64,000 nucleotides of DNA. It comes from ELB16-189 sp018266435 (GTDB lineage Bacteria > Bacteroidota > Bacteroidia > Cytophagales > Cyclobacteriaceae). Each line of letters begins with the position of its first letter. Position 1 is the stretch's first letter. Shown piece by piece: positions 25,867 to 35,219 of the stretch. The stretch covers positions 2,604,001 through 2,668,000 of the forward strand of contig CP126125.1 in NCBI GenBank assembly GCA_030123525.1, written 5' to 3'. A program made the position numbers and the translations under genes. Under the pieces are notes generated by a model that was not told where the DNA came from, did not search any database, and was given only the letters and a program-made list of their open reading frames with translations.

Positions 25867-27204
25867 ATGCGCGGTTGGCAGTTTTCCCTTTCAATATTGA
25901 GTATTGCGGCAGTTTTTGGCTGGTCGTGCGAAGACCCCAATACATTAGCTGTAAGCAAGGTGTTTAGCAACAACAACCTGGAGACTATCTATAGCGATAC
26001 CTTTTCTGTGGTTACATCGACCGTACAATTGGATACATTTTTAACTGGCAACACAGGAACCGTGCTGCTGGGGAGATACCACGACAATCAGTTGGGTACG
26101 GTATCTTCGTCTTCGTATTTTCAGTTATCTTATAGTTATCCCTTTCAGCCCACATTCCAGTCATATTTTGACTCGATGGTATTGGTTCTTTTTTATAATA
26201 AAACCTTTAGTGGTGACACCACTCAAACATTAAAACTAAACGGCTACCAGGTGCTGGAAGATATTATACCCAGAAGAGTTCCGATAGGAAGCGTGCAATT
26301 ATCAGCATTTGGTAACTACAATGGATTTTTTAGCTCCACGCAATTTGCTCACTCCTCGAGCCCTATTTTTTCAAAATCAGTAAAACTCTTTCCACACCGG
26401 GATACGGTAACACTGCGCCTGCCAGACAGCTACGGTGCCAACTGGTTCAGGTTAGCACAGATAGACTCTGGAAATATTTTTTCGCGACCTGATATTTTCA
26501 GCTACGCTTTTTTCAAAGGTCTTTATGTAGCACCTGACCCATCTTCTACAGCCAGTGTAGCCGGGTTTACGACAAGTAAACTAAGGCTTCGCATTTATTA
26601 TAGAAAATTAGTAAATGGATTATTGAGAAACACGCACTATGATTTTATGGTTAATGGTGGGTTTCAGTTTAATAATATTCAATACGATCGGTCAGGAACT
26701 TTGCTCAGTTCACTACAACCAAATAAAAGTATATCTACAACGCTTACCAATAACATTGGCTATGTACAAGCCGGAACAGGATTGGTTACACGCCTTGATT
26801 TTCCTTCTGTAAAATCATTTTTCTCTAATAACCACAATGTATTATTGAACGCAGCCTATTTGACAGTTTCTCCAGAGCCGGGTTCATTTCCTCTGAACTT
26901 ATTACCACCTAGTACTTTGCAACTGTATGCCACTGACCAAACCAATGTGCCGATTGTTACTTTTGGCGGGGCCAATGCGGCAATAGTTTATGACAATATT
27001 TATGGAATAAACACACACTATTTATTTACACTTTATTCCTATTTTTTCGGTCAGATAAAAAGCAGTACCAATTACATTACTCCTGTTTTTATAACCCCCG
27101 GAGGAAGCCTGGGAGGCAATGTGCAAAGAGTATTCATTGCCGACCGGTTTCAAGGTTATAGCAGAATAAAACTTCAACTCTACTACACTTATGTACCTAA
27201 CTAA
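25867..27204 (+). CDS. DUF4270 family lipoprotein
   Basis: The 445-residue protein has a lipoprotein signal (SILSIAAVFGWSCEDP) and the DUF4270 pattern: DTFSVVTSTVQLDTFLTG, LLGRYHDNQLGTV, YFDSMVLVLFYN and a C-terminal RLKLQLYYT-like strand. These are surface or periplasmic beta-rich proteins of unknown role restricted largely to Bacteroidota. It is followed directly by a Kelch lipoprotein gene, a pairing seen in relatives from general knowledge of these genomes. Function cannot be inferred. Confidence 0.85.
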   Translation: MRGWQFSLSILSIAAVFGWSCEDPNTLAVSKVFSNNNLETIYSDTFSVVTSTVQLDTFLTGNTGTVLLGRYHDNQLGTVSSSSYFQLSYSYPFQPTFQSYFDSMVLVLFYNKTFSGDTTQTLKLNGYQVLEDIIPRRVPIGSVQLSAFGNYNGFFSSTQFAHSSSPIFSKSVKLFPHRDTVTLRLPDSYGANWFRLAQIDSGNIFSRPDIFSYAFFKGLYVAPDPSSTASVAGFTTSKLRLRIYYRKLVNGLLRNTHYDFMVNGGFQFNNIQYDRSGTLLSSLQPNKSISTTLTNNIGYVQAGTGLVTRLDFPSVKSFFSNNHNVLLNAAYLTVSPEPGSFPLNLLPPSTLQLYATDQTNVPIVTFGGANAAIVYDNIYGINTHYLFTLYSYFFGQIKSSTNYITPVFITPGGSLGGNVQRVFIADRFQGYSRIKLQLYYTYVPN

Positions 27205-27214
27205 ATCAACTTAT

Positions 27215-28411
27215 ATGAAGCGATTTTTTATCCTTTCAGGCGGCTTACTTGTTATGCTGGGTCTTATGATCGGCTTAGAGTCTTGCAGCAACCCCAGTAC
27301 AACTACTTTACCCGGAAGCTGGGACAGGATGGGCAGTTTTGCCGGAATACCCAGACAGGGCGCGGTTAGCTTTGTAATCAATGACATTGCTTATGTGGGG
27401 TTGGGGTACAACGGATTGAACAACATTGCCACTGCATTTTTAACTGATTTTTGGAAATACGACCCGGTAGCTGATGCCTGGTATCAGGTGGCTTCATTTC
27501 CCGGAGCAGGAAGAAGGGATGCTGTTGCATTTGTTATGAATGGTAAAGCATATGTTGGAACTGGTTACAATATCCCAAATGGCGTAAATAATCCTTTGAG
27601 CGACTTTTACCAGTTTGATCCTGCGGGTGGTGTGGCCGGGTCTGGCGCATGGACCCGCGTATCAGATTTTGGTGTGCAACAAGATACTGTAGTACTTTTG
27701 GCTCGCTACGGCTGCGGTGCATTTACTGTTAACGGTCGCGGATTTGTAGGTTGGGGTAATGATGTCAACCTGTACGACTACAAAGACTTGTGGGAGTTTG
27801 TTCCTACAGCTAACTCACCTAAGTCAGTTTACCCCGGTGTTTGGATTCAACGGCCTGGAGCAGGTTCAAAAAGAGCATTTCCTTTCATCTTTGTTATCAA
27901 TGACGGGCACAATGATATGGCTTATGTAGGTGGTGGGTATGATCAGGCCGGAGGCCAATCGTACCCGGTTGATTTTATCCGGTTTGATGTGAGTCAGTTA
28001 AGCAATAGCGGATCAGGCAGCCCGTGGAGTTATTTAAATGGGTTAACCGGAAAAGACAAAAACGGAAACGCCATCACCCAGCCGCGCCCGCGCCAGCAAG
28101 CATCAACGTTTTCTATTAACGGCTATGGCTACATTACCATGGGCACAGCCGGTGGTGGTGACACCTGGCAGTATGTGCCCGCGGTATTCGATGCCAACGG
28201 AAATATTATCAGTGGAGATATATGGAATCAATATTTTTCTATCACAACCAATGTGCCCATCACCGGGGCAGCCCGCACTGATGCTGTAGGTTTTACGGTT
28301 AGTGTAAGCGGAAAGAGTTACGGTATTTTAACTACCGGTGGAAATGGCAGCAGCAGTTTTGATGACTGCTGGCGGTTTGATCCTACCGGTATAGAACCTG
28401 ATTATAAGTAA
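27215..28411 (+). CDS. Kelch-repeat lipoprotein
   Basis: The 398-residue protein has a lipoprotein signal peptide (LVMLGLMIGLESCSNP) and five to six Kelch-type blades of a beta-propeller, e.g. VINDIAYVGLGYNG, FWKYDPVADAWYQV, VMNGKAYVGTGYN, DLWEF and DDCWRFDPTG. It probably sits in the outer membrane facing out or in the periplasm, binding a ligand through the propeller. ATG 27215 is preferred; ATG 27191 would overlap the previous gene and put 8 residues before the signal sequence. Confidence 0.87.
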   Translation: MKRFFILSGGLLVMLGLMIGLESCSNPSTTTLPGSWDRMGSFAGIPRQGAVSFVINDIAYVGLGYNGLNNIATAFLTDFWKYDPVADAWYQVASFPGAGRRDAVAFVMNGKAYVGTGYNIPNGVNNPLSDFYQFDPAGGVAGSGAWTRVSDFGVQQDTVVLLARYGCGAFTVNGRGFVGWGNDVNLYDYKDLWEFVPTANSPKSVYPGVWIQRPGAGSKRAFPFIFVINDGHNDMAYVGGGYDQAGGQSYPVDFIRFDVSQLSNSGSGSPWSYLNGLTGKDKNGNAITQPRPRQQASTFSINGYGYITMGTAGGGDTWQYVPAVFDANGNIISGDIWNQYFSITTNVPITGAARTDAVGFTVSVSGKSYGILTTGGNGSSSFDDCWRFDPTGIEPDYK

Positions 28412-28428
28412 GAGTAGCAACCATTGAA

Positions 28429-28461
28429 ATGAAAAATCCGGACATGTTCCGGATTTTTCAT
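28429..28461. terminator. bidirectional intrinsic terminator
   Basis: The stem ATGAAAAATCCGGA/TCCGGATTTTTCAT with a 5-base loop lies between the convergent Kelch and PHP genes and has A and T tracts within the stem for both strands. Confidence 0.82.
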
Positions 28462-28476
28462 GTGTAGGTAACCCGA

Positions 28477-29328
28477 TCAAATATCTTTTATTCCATTCTC
28501 ATCAAAAGCAAACGGCTGCCATTTTTGGTCATAGAGAACAAATAATTCGTTAAAGCCCATTTGCTTTAAACCGGTAAGTGTTTTAGAAAAATGATTGATC
28601 AGGTCGCTGGTGTGGTGGGCATCAGAACTTACCGTAACCGGAATTTTTTTCTTTATTATTTTTTCCAAAATCCACGGGCTGGGGTAGGTGGTGCTTGTTT
28701 TCTTTTGATATACTCCGCGGGTGTTTACTTCGACTATTGACCCTGCTTTTTTGATTGCCGCCAGGGTGAGGTCCAGTTGGTCAACGTACCACGAATCGGT
28801 TTCATGAAAAAAAATATTAGCTATGTTTTGCATCTTAATCTTATCTAAATGGCCGACTACATCGGGCGCGGATGTTTTCACCATTTCGCGGGTTAGTTCA
28901 AAATAACGTTCGCAGGCTTTTCTGAAATTTTTTTTAAAAATTTGTTCAAGCCCTTCGAGAAAAAAAGAATGAGTGCCGTCAATTTCCCAGCCTCTCCCGT
29001 CAGAAAATTTTTCCACAAAGTGTACCGAGCCAATCGTATAGTCAAGTTGTGAACTAAAATCTTTTGGGTTGATAAAATAAGGAATGTAATCGACCTCAAG
29101 CCCGGCATAAAGTTGAAGTTGGGTAGTGTTTTTTTTAAGATGACGGATTTCATTTAAGTAAGAACCGAGTATTTCTTTTTTCATGCACCACTTACTTTCA
29201 AAAGGTAGCGGAGCGTGAGAAGAAAACCCCAAAGAAATTAAGTTTAACTTTTCAGCTTCAGCTATGAGTTGCTGTAAGTTTGATTTACCATCGCAATAGG
29301 TGCTGTGCGTATGAAAATTAAACCACAT
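28477..29328 (-). CDS. PHP-domain histidinol-phosphatase-like protein
   Basis: The 283-residue protein is a PHP-superfamily metal phosphoesterase of the HisJ/HisK type. Metal ligands are visible in FHTHSTYCDGK, GFSSHAPLPF, LEVDYIPYF, GSVHFVEK, VGHLDKIK and SSDAHH near the C-terminus. In histidine synthesis such enzymes dephosphorylate L-histidinol phosphate; no his genes are nearby, so the substrate is not proven. It lies 6 bases after the CHAT gene and is the last gene of that operon. Confidence 0.9.
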   Translation of the reverse strand: MWFNFHTHSTYCDGKSNLQQLIAEAEKLNLISLGFSSHAPLPFESKWCMKKEILGSYLNEIRHLKKNTTQLQLYAGLEVDYIPYFINPKDFSSQLDYTIGSVHFVEKFSDGRGWEIDGTHSFFLEGLEQIFKKNFRKACERYFELTREMVKTSAPDVVGHLDKIKMQNIANIFFHETDSWYVDQLDLTLAAIKKAGSIVEVNTRGVYQKKTSTTYPSPWILEKIIKKKIPVTVSSDAHHTSDLINHFSKTLTGLKQMGFNELFVLYDQKWQPFAFDENGIKDI

Positions 29329-29334
29329 CAGAGT

Positions 29335-31977
29335 TTATTTTCCGATTAAGACAAACGGTGCCCAGTAATAAGGGGAAGAATATCCGGGGTGCTTCATTAC
29401 TTGTAACTTTGCTTCCCGAATGGCTCGACTGAAATTGTGGTTTTTATTTTCCAAAAGATGTTTATAAAAATCAATCATCAGCTCTGAAGTGGATTCATCG
29501 GATACTTTCCAAAACGAAACGATAATACTCTTTGCCCCGGCATACGTTAAGGCTCGCGATAAGCCAATTACGCCCTCGCCTTTGGTAAATTTTCCCAGCC
29601 CAGTTTCGCAGGCGGAGAGTACCACCAGGTCGGCTCCGAAATTCATGTTGTAGATTTCCCGACAATAAAGGTTTCCATCTTCGGTGTTGCCTGAGTTCAG
29701 AAAAATTTCAGATTGAGAAGGGTTATCTGAATCTACTATTCCATGAGTGGCCAGGTGAAGGATGTTAAATTTTTGTAATTCTTTCGATTTGATCAAGTCC
29801 TCGTTTGCGCGGGCATAGGTGTACACTTTAGCATTAGCCTGAAATAATTGGGCAATGGTATTCACTTCATTTTCGGTAGCCGGTAAATCTGATAAATTTT
29901 TACTTGAGTCAAAACGAATGGGGGCACACAAGAATACGTTATTCATTGTGGTTGACATTTTTGATTTACTCTTCTGCAACATTAAGCCGGCAGAGAATTC
30001 ATAACTCAATGCCCATTTATTGATGAAATAGTCGGTTGAATTAAAATTTTGTCCGGCTGTTTTTTTAAGTGGCAAGGCTTCAAAAGGAAGTGCACTGAGT
30101 CTGCCCGATGGAATGATTACCAACTCGTGGATGGAAGCATTGACCCTGGGGCGGAGTATTTTTCTGAGTGACTGGGTTTGGCTGAATATTTCAAAGTTGC
30201 TGTACAGCAGGCTGTTGATAAAACCTTTGCAATTGCGGTCAAAATCATCCGGAAGGCTTTGCCTGTACACGTTAAATTTTTTAGTAGAGATGACAAACTG
30301 GTATATTTTCTTTTTTCGGTTGGCTACAAAAAAACTGACTACAGCCTGGCCCGGGTTTAAAGTAGTTTGCAGGTCATTTATAGATGCCGGTGCGTTATTG
30401 TATTTTAAATTGTAGTAGGCCGGATAGTCTTTTTCTAATTTTTTGATAAACCGGTCATAGTCTAACTTACTTTCGTACAGGGCACTTCTAAAATATTTCT
30501 CATCATTGGCTTCGGGTTTCCCGGCCAGTTTTTCTACGAGGTAAGCGATGTTTGATTTTTTATTTTTCTCTTCTTCTAATAATTCACCGGGTATTCCGGC
30601 AAAAGATTTGGCTTGCGTATCAGCAATGGACTCCTGAAGCACAGCCGACTTACTTTTTTCGGCAAAGTAAAAGGCTGTCTTTACGAACGGGTCCGGTTTA
30701 ATAACCATTTCACTAATGGCAAAAGCTATGCGCACCCCGTCTTCATACACTTCATTAGCCAAAGATCCTAATTCTATTTTGTCATTTTCATAACTGCTGT
30801 TTTTGCGGATGGTATCAATCAAACTATCGCACGATTGAAGGCATGACAAGGCCAATGTAATGTCTTTCAGTTTTAACGTTTTGCCGTAGTATTGGGCTTC
30901 CAGTGCTTGTGCTTTTAAGTTGAGTGAATACAAGAGTACTTTTCCATTATAAAAATTTTGTACGGCAGGGTTTTTTTGCAGAGACTCATTCTGAAATGAA
31001 ATAGAGTTGGCAACCAAGGCGTGTTGAAAATCATCAAGTGCTCCGGCATAATTGTTTTCACTGAGTTTTATACTACCAAGCTGATTGAGTGTTTCGGCAA
31101 TATCGGGGTGTTTGGTGCCGTAGTTTTTTTGGTAAATGGAAAGTGCTTTATCAAAATAGGCTAAAGCCACTTCATTTTTTTTCATTTTTAAATAGGTACG
31201 TCCGAGATTTGCCAGTACTAATGCTTCGTTGGGGTGCCCGTTAGGATACGTTTTTCTCCATATAGAAAGTGCTTTTTCAAAGTGGTTAGAGGCATCGCCA
31301 TACATTTCAAGTTTAAGGTTCATCAGGCCAATATTGGTATTGGCTACGGCTATTTTGGGGTGATCTTGGTCGTAAATTTTTTCATAAATGGAGAATGCTT
31401 TCTCGTAGTAATCCAGCCCTTTGTCGGCATTGCTGCTGCCGTAAACCAAGCCAAGATCATTCAGCGATGCGGCTACCTCTTCGCTCTCATCTCCAAAAAC
31501 TTGTTGACGAATTTGTAAAGCTTGTAATCCGTTTTCTTCTGCCTGGCTGAGTCTTCCTACACTCCAATAGAGCAGGCTTAAGTTTGAAAAACAGGTTGCA
31601 CTCTCGGGTGTATGTTGTTGACCCAATTGCCCGAATTGATCACGTGCCTTTTCGAAGTGGTCTTGGGCCAGGTCGCTCCGGCCCCTCAGCAGATTGAGGT
31701 AGCCCAGGTTATTTTGTACAGTTGCCTGAATAAAAGCATCATCCGAATTTATTTTTGATAGGAGAGAGGCCGCCTCGTTTAGTTTACCCAACCCCATCAA
31801 GGCTTCTGCTTCTTTATTTTTCAGTGCATCAGAAGATTGTGGTTGTGACCGGATGGTTTTCAAAGCTTGGTCATAATCGGCATGTAAAATCATCTGATTG
31901 ATGCGTTGCTCAAGGGTCTGTCCTAAAGAACTTAAGGCAATCCATGACAAAAGGAATATAGTCAATAGTTGTTTCAT
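29335..31977 (-). CDS. secreted TPR-CHAT domain protein (caspase-like protease)
   Basis: The 880-residue protein has a signal peptide (LLTIFLLSWIALSSLGQ), about ten tetratricopeptide repeats at residues 50-340 (ALSIYQKNYGTKHPDIAETLNQLG type), a linker, and a C-terminal CHAT domain. The predicted catalytic dyad is His about 745 in LHLATHGIVD and Cys about 790 in VVLSACETGLG, followed by the family motif GEGVIGLSRALTYAGA and FWKVSD. CHAT is a clan CD peptidase fold; TPRs usually bind partners. The signal peptide places this one outside the cytoplasm. Its start overlaps the upstream outer-membrane protein stop by one base. Confidence 0.92.
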   Translation of the reverse strand: MKQLLTIFLLSWIALSSLGQTLEQRINQMILHADYDQALKTIRSQPQSSDALKNKEAEALMGLGKLNEAASLLSKINSDDAFIQATVQNNLGYLNLLRGRSDLAQDHFEKARDQFGQLGQQHTPESATCFSNLSLLYWSVGRLSQAEENGLQALQIRQQVFGDESEEVAASLNDLGLVYGSSNADKGLDYYEKAFSIYEKIYDQDHPKIAVANTNIGLMNLKLEMYGDASNHFEKALSIWRKTYPNGHPNEALVLANLGRTYLKMKKNEVALAYFDKALSIYQKNYGTKHPDIAETLNQLGSIKLSENNYAGALDDFQHALVANSISFQNESLQKNPAVQNFYNGKVLLYSLNLKAQALEAQYYGKTLKLKDITLALSCLQSCDSLIDTIRKNSSYENDKIELGSLANEVYEDGVRIAFAISEMVIKPDPFVKTAFYFAEKSKSAVLQESIADTQAKSFAGIPGELLEEEKNKKSNIAYLVEKLAGKPEANDEKYFRSALYESKLDYDRFIKKLEKDYPAYYNLKYNNAPASINDLQTTLNPGQAVVSFFVANRKKKIYQFVISTKKFNVYRQSLPDDFDRNCKGFINSLLYSNFEIFSQTQSLRKILRPRVNASIHELVIIPSGRLSALPFEALPLKKTAGQNFNSTDYFINKWALSYEFSAGLMLQKSKSKMSTTMNNVFLCAPIRFDSSKNLSDLPATENEVNTIAQLFQANAKVYTYARANEDLIKSKELQKFNILHLATHGIVDSDNPSQSEIFLNSGNTEDGNLYCREIYNMNFGADLVVLSACETGLGKFTKGEGVIGLSRALTYAGAKSIIVSFWKVSDESTSELMIDFYKHLLENKNHNFSRAIREAKLQVMKHPGYSSPYYWAPFVLIGK

Positions 31978-32924
31978 TAGAACCGATAACTATAAGTGAG
32001 GGAGGTAACAAACTCGCGCGAAAGTCCGTCCGGATTTTTTTCTCGTTGGATAAACCGATTACCGACTAATAGTTTAATGGATGAGTTGACATTGAAATGA
32101 TATCCCAATGTGTAAATTCCTGAAAGGGCAAGACCATCGCTGCCAGACGAAATTTTTGGAGTGAGGGAGTTATTGATTAAAGATGGCACTTGTATGTCAT
32201 CACGGTTTATCCGATAAATAGGAAGCAAGCCTATGCTTGCATTGAATCTAGAAAAGCGGAAATCCCGTTCAACCCGAATCATAATATCTTTTCCGCGCTG
32301 AAGGTTGTTGGATTGCGCATAGCGAAGGATGTAGGACGTGTCGGCCGGATCTTCTTTTCTCCATTCACCCCACCAAAACCCATTTTGGTTTCTATCCAAT
32401 GCCTGTTGATACCCCACGGCAATCAGCCATTTTCTGGTAATGATAGACGCGCCCAAAATCAGGTCATGTGTACCCAAACTGGTTTGGTAATACATGGGCA
32501 AACTTCGCCCCTGATACTGCTGCTGGTCTCCGTTGTTGGATGGAATTTTTGTTCCTACAGTTACATTAATATCCAATTCATCCGTGCGCACGATGTTTTT
32601 TGTTACACTCAACGAAATGTCACTCAGGCTTTGGTAGGTTCCTAAATGTCCACTGGAAATCAGGTACGGTATTTTGGCCTGCACGATGTACTTGTCGCCC
32701 AAACCAATGTTGGCTTCCAGGGTAGAGACCCAGATATGATTGTTGAAATGAGTAATTCCATAATACTGACTGAATTCTATTGAGCGAAGTTTTACGTTGG
32801 TGTTTTTATTAAAAGGCTGATCGGGCTTCATGGCGCCCATGGTGCAAAAACCGGCATCGCTGCACCCTTGGCCAACCGCCCATGCATGGATGAACACAAA
32901 CAGTATGACAAGACCTCTGTTCAT
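31977..32924 (-). CDS. outer-membrane beta-barrel protein ahead of the CHAT gene
   Basis: The 315-residue protein has a signal peptide (GLVILFVFIHAWAVGQ), a mature N-terminus with CSDAGFCTMGAMKPDQ and a predicted barrel ending in FVTSLTYSYRF, a terminal phenylalanine typical of outer-membrane barrels. The two cysteines at the mature start may form a disulphide. No specific family is recognised beyond transporter-like barrels. ATG 32924 fits the signal peptide better than the upstream start at 32966. Its stop overlaps the CHAT start in TAATG, so the two are co-translated. Confidence 0.8.
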   Translation of the reverse strand: MNRGLVILFVFIHAWAVGQGCSDAGFCTMGAMKPDQPFNKNTNVKLRSIEFSQYYGITHFNNHIWVSTLEANIGLGDKYIVQAKIPYLISSGHLGTYQSLSDISLSVTKNIVRTDELDINVTVGTKIPSNNGDQQQYQGRSLPMYYQTSLGTHDLILGASIITRKWLIAVGYQQALDRNQNGFWWGEWRKEDPADTSYILRYAQSNNLQRGKDIMIRVERDFRFSRFNASIGLLPIYRINRDDIQVPSLINNSLTPKISSGSDGLALSGIYTLGYHFNVNSSIKLLVGNRFIQREKNPDGLSREFVTSLTYSYRF

Positions 32925-33012
32925 TTTAAAAAATGTTCTGTAAAATCTCAGCCAAATGAAGTACACAAAAATAATCTAATGCAGGTACAAACAGAGGATA
33001 GGTATTTTGCGA

Positions 33013-33360
33013 TCAGCCTACCCTTTTTGCTTTATAGTTTTCTTTTGTTAGTATCTGAACTACTTTATCGCGCAGGTCGCCTTGCAAAATAATCTCACCG
33101 TCTTTGCATGACCCGCCTACACCACATTGGGTTTTTAATTTTTTTGTAAGGATTTCCAGGTCTTCACTTTTTCCTGCAAAGCCGGTAACGATAGTCACTT
33201 GTTTTCCGGCTCGCCCGCTTTTATCCAGGCTGACTTTCAGGTTTTGTTGTTGGGGTGGAAGAGTCCCCTGTTCTTGTGCTTCGGAATAATCGTATTGAAA
33301 ATTTTGGTTGGTGGAGTACACCACACCTTCCCGATTTTTCCAATCATTTTTTTTTGACAT
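33013..33360 (-). CDS. translation initiation factor SUI1/eIF1 family protein (YciH-like)
   Basis: The 115-residue protein has an N-terminal low-complexity segment and a C-terminal SUI1 domain with KVSLDKSGRAGKQVTIVTG, LKTQCGVGGSCKDGEIILQGD and the last strand. Bacterial YciH homologues bind the small ribosomal subunit and resemble eIF1, though their role is not fully known. It follows the DnaJ-like gene with a 4-base gap and is the end of that pair. Confidence 0.94.
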   Translation of the reverse strand: MSKKNDWKNREGVVYSTNQNFQYDYSEAQEQGTLPPQQQNLKVSLDKSGRAGKQVTIVTGFAGKSEDLEILTKKLKTQCGVGGSCKDGEIILQGDLRDKVVQILTKENYKAKRVG

Positions 33361-33364
33361 AGTT

Positions 33365-34138
33365 TTAAAATTTATGCACTTGCAGAAACACTACGTTCAG
33401 CAGGAATAAAATAATATTAACGATTCCCAGGTTAAACCTGAACTCCACTCCCTTCCAATAAAAAGTTCCAAGCAATGATGTAATCAACAATAACAATGGC
33501 CAAAAAATAAAAATACCATAAATCGACAGGCTGATGGGGATTATGGTGTGAGTCTGCTGATTTTCCAGGCTGATGGGCACAGCAAATAAAACCGATTGGT
33601 AAATATTTAATGGAGTAACTTTGCTGATCTTTTGGGCGGATGCACGGTTAATGTTTACCGATTTACCATCTTTTAGTTTCAATTTTAGCGTGGACCCGGT
33701 GCTCTCATATTGCATTACAATTTGAGTTGTGGTTTTTACTTTAGGCAAGGCGTAGTCGGTAATCAGGATAATGGAGAATAGGAGGGTCAGTCGGGATACC
33801 ATTTGGGCATAGCGCAAGTTGCGGGCCATCATAGCCAGTATTTCCTGGCGGTGAGTAGGCTTTCGTTGTGCTTGTGGTTGTGGACGATAGCGGGGATCTC
33901 GGTGCGTAGGCCGGGGTTGCTGCACTTCAGCACCTTTGAGCATCTGGTCATAAAAAGCTTTGCGCAGCGGGTCACTCAATATTTCATAGGCTTCATTGGC
34001 TTCTTTAAAAATGGACTCGGCTTGAGGGGAAGGATTTTTGTCAGGATGAAATTGTAAAGCCAGTTGCCGGTAGGCGTGCTTAATCTCGGCAGCACTGGCA
34101 TTAATACTTAGCCCCAGTATGAAGTAATAATTTTTCAC
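33365..34138 (-). CDS. DnaJ-domain membrane protein
   Basis: The 257-residue protein has an N-terminal J domain (residues 1-65) with the HPD motif in ALQFHPDKNPSPQ, a proline/glutamine-rich segment (RPTHRDPRYRPQPQAQ), and three or so hydrophobic helices in the C-terminal part (LTLLFSIILITDYAL, IYGIFIFWPLLLLITSLLG, GIVNIILFLLNVVFL). It lacks the zinc-finger and substrate domains of DnaJ itself, so it is probably a membrane-tethered co-chaperone recruiting DnaK. It precedes the SUI1 gene. Confidence 0.92.
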   Translation of the reverse strand: MKNYYFILGLSINASAAEIKHAYRQLALQFHPDKNPSPQAESIFKEANEAYEILSDPLRKAFYDQMLKGAEVQQPRPTHRDPRYRPQPQAQRKPTHRQEILAMMARNLRYAQMVSRLTLLFSIILITDYALPKVKTTTQIVMQYESTGSTLKLKLKDGKSVNINRASAQKISKVTPLNIYQSVLFAVPISLENQQTHTIIPISLSIYGIFIFWPLLLLITSLLGTFYWKGVEFRFNLGIVNIILFLLNVVFLQVHKF

Positions 34139-34151
34139 ACGTTTTGTAAAG

Positions 34152-34187
34152 ATAAAAAAATAAAGCCCCGCGAGGCAGGGCTTTATT
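34152..34187 (-). terminator. intrinsic terminator downstream of the universal stress protein gene
   Basis: The stem AATAAAGCCC/GGGCTTTATT with a 9-base loop is followed on the - strand by a run of T. It lies 18 bases after the stop of the gene at 34205 and upstream of the DnaJ-like gene. Confidence 0.85.
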
Positions 34188-34204
34188 CAGATAATGATTT
34201 TTTG

Positions 34205-35062
34205 TTAAGACCGGTGCTTGACAACAAAGGTAAGTACAGGGCATTTGAGTGAGCGGCCTACAACATCTTCGGCAATGCTGCCGGCTAGTATGTGAGCAAA
34301 ACCGGTGCGGCCATGGGTGGCCATACCGATCAGGTCTGCTTTGATGCTGTCGGCAAAGTAAATGATTCCATCCTCTTCCGAGAGGTCGCTGTACACATTG
34401 AGCGTGTAGTTTTTTAGTTGTAGTTTTTTGGCAAACTTCTGCATGGCGTCCAGCACTACACGGTCTCGCTGAAAGTTAGCCGGGGTATTGATGTGCACCA
34501 GGTGGATGGTGGAGTTATAAATCTCTTGTGTGCGTTTGATCATTTTTGAAAAAACTTCTTCATCCTTGCTCATACTGGTAGCATAAACTATATTTTTAAA
34601 ATTGGTAGTAGCTGGTTTGGTCTGAACGGTTAAAACCGGGCAGCGGGAGAGGCGCACTACTTTTTGTGTATTGGTACCGATCACCATTTCTGCCAATTTG
34701 GTTTGCCCTTTGGTGCCCATTATGATCAGATCTACTTTTTGCTCTGAAACGATTGTTGTGATTCCGTGATAGGCATTTCCTACGCGAAGTTCTCCGGTGA
34801 CCGTTACGGCTGAATATTTTGGGTCTTTTACCAGTTTTTCAAGCTGAGCCTTAGATCTTTTTAACAATTCAAAAGTGTACATCCGGTCTTCCCAATCGGC
34901 CTTGCGCCATTCTCCGGTAATGCGATAAGACTCTTGTGTTATTTCTTCCACCACGTGAAGAGCAATAATTTCGGCTTTGTCTTTTTTAGCAATGTCAAAA
35001 GCTACATCAAAGGCAATGCTGGATGTCTTTGAAAAATCTACCGGTACAAGAATTTTTTTCAT
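34205..35062 (-). CDS. universal stress protein, two-domain
   Basis: The 285-residue cytoplasmic protein has two tandem UspA domains (about 1-148 and 155-282). The first has the ATP-binding pattern MGTKGQTKLAEMVIGTNTQKVVR, with the G-2x-G-9x-G spacing; the second has MATHGRTGFAHILAGSIAEDVV. Such proteins respond to stress and starvation; a specific partner cannot be told. It is transcribed alone, with a strong terminator downstream. Confidence 0.94.
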   Translation of the reverse strand: MKKILVPVDFSKTSSIAFDVAFDIAKKDKAEIIALHVVEEITQESYRITGEWRKADWEDRMYTFELLKRSKAQLEKLVKDPKYSAVTVTGELRVGNAYHGITTIVSEQKVDLIIMGTKGQTKLAEMVIGTNTQKVVRLSRCPVLTVQTKPATTNFKNIVYATSMSKDEEVFSKMIKRTQEIYNSTIHLVHINTPANFQRDRVVLDAMQKFAKKLQLKNYTLNVYSDLSEEDGIIYFADSIKADLIGMATHGRTGFAHILAGSIAEDVVGRSLKCPVLTFVVKHRS

Positions 35063-35219
35063 GGGTTTATAATTTTATGTTAGTTCACATGAAATAGCCA
35101 AACTATTCACTCAGCCACTTCTAAAGAAATATATTTTATAGTCCGAAGGTAGGGAAATTTGCAATAATATCAATCGTGATTTTCGTCACGTAGCCGGGTG
35201 ATTTTTCTTAGATGTAAGA

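Noticed and set aside
29335..31977. CHAT protein as a cytoplasmic anti-phage effector
   Set aside because: The signal peptide points to export and no nucleic-acid sensor or toxin gene is adjacent, so a defence role is not supported.
32190..32645. 151-codon open frame on the + strand
   Set aside because: It is antisense to the outer-membrane protein gene ahead of the CHAT gene and has no recognisable features.
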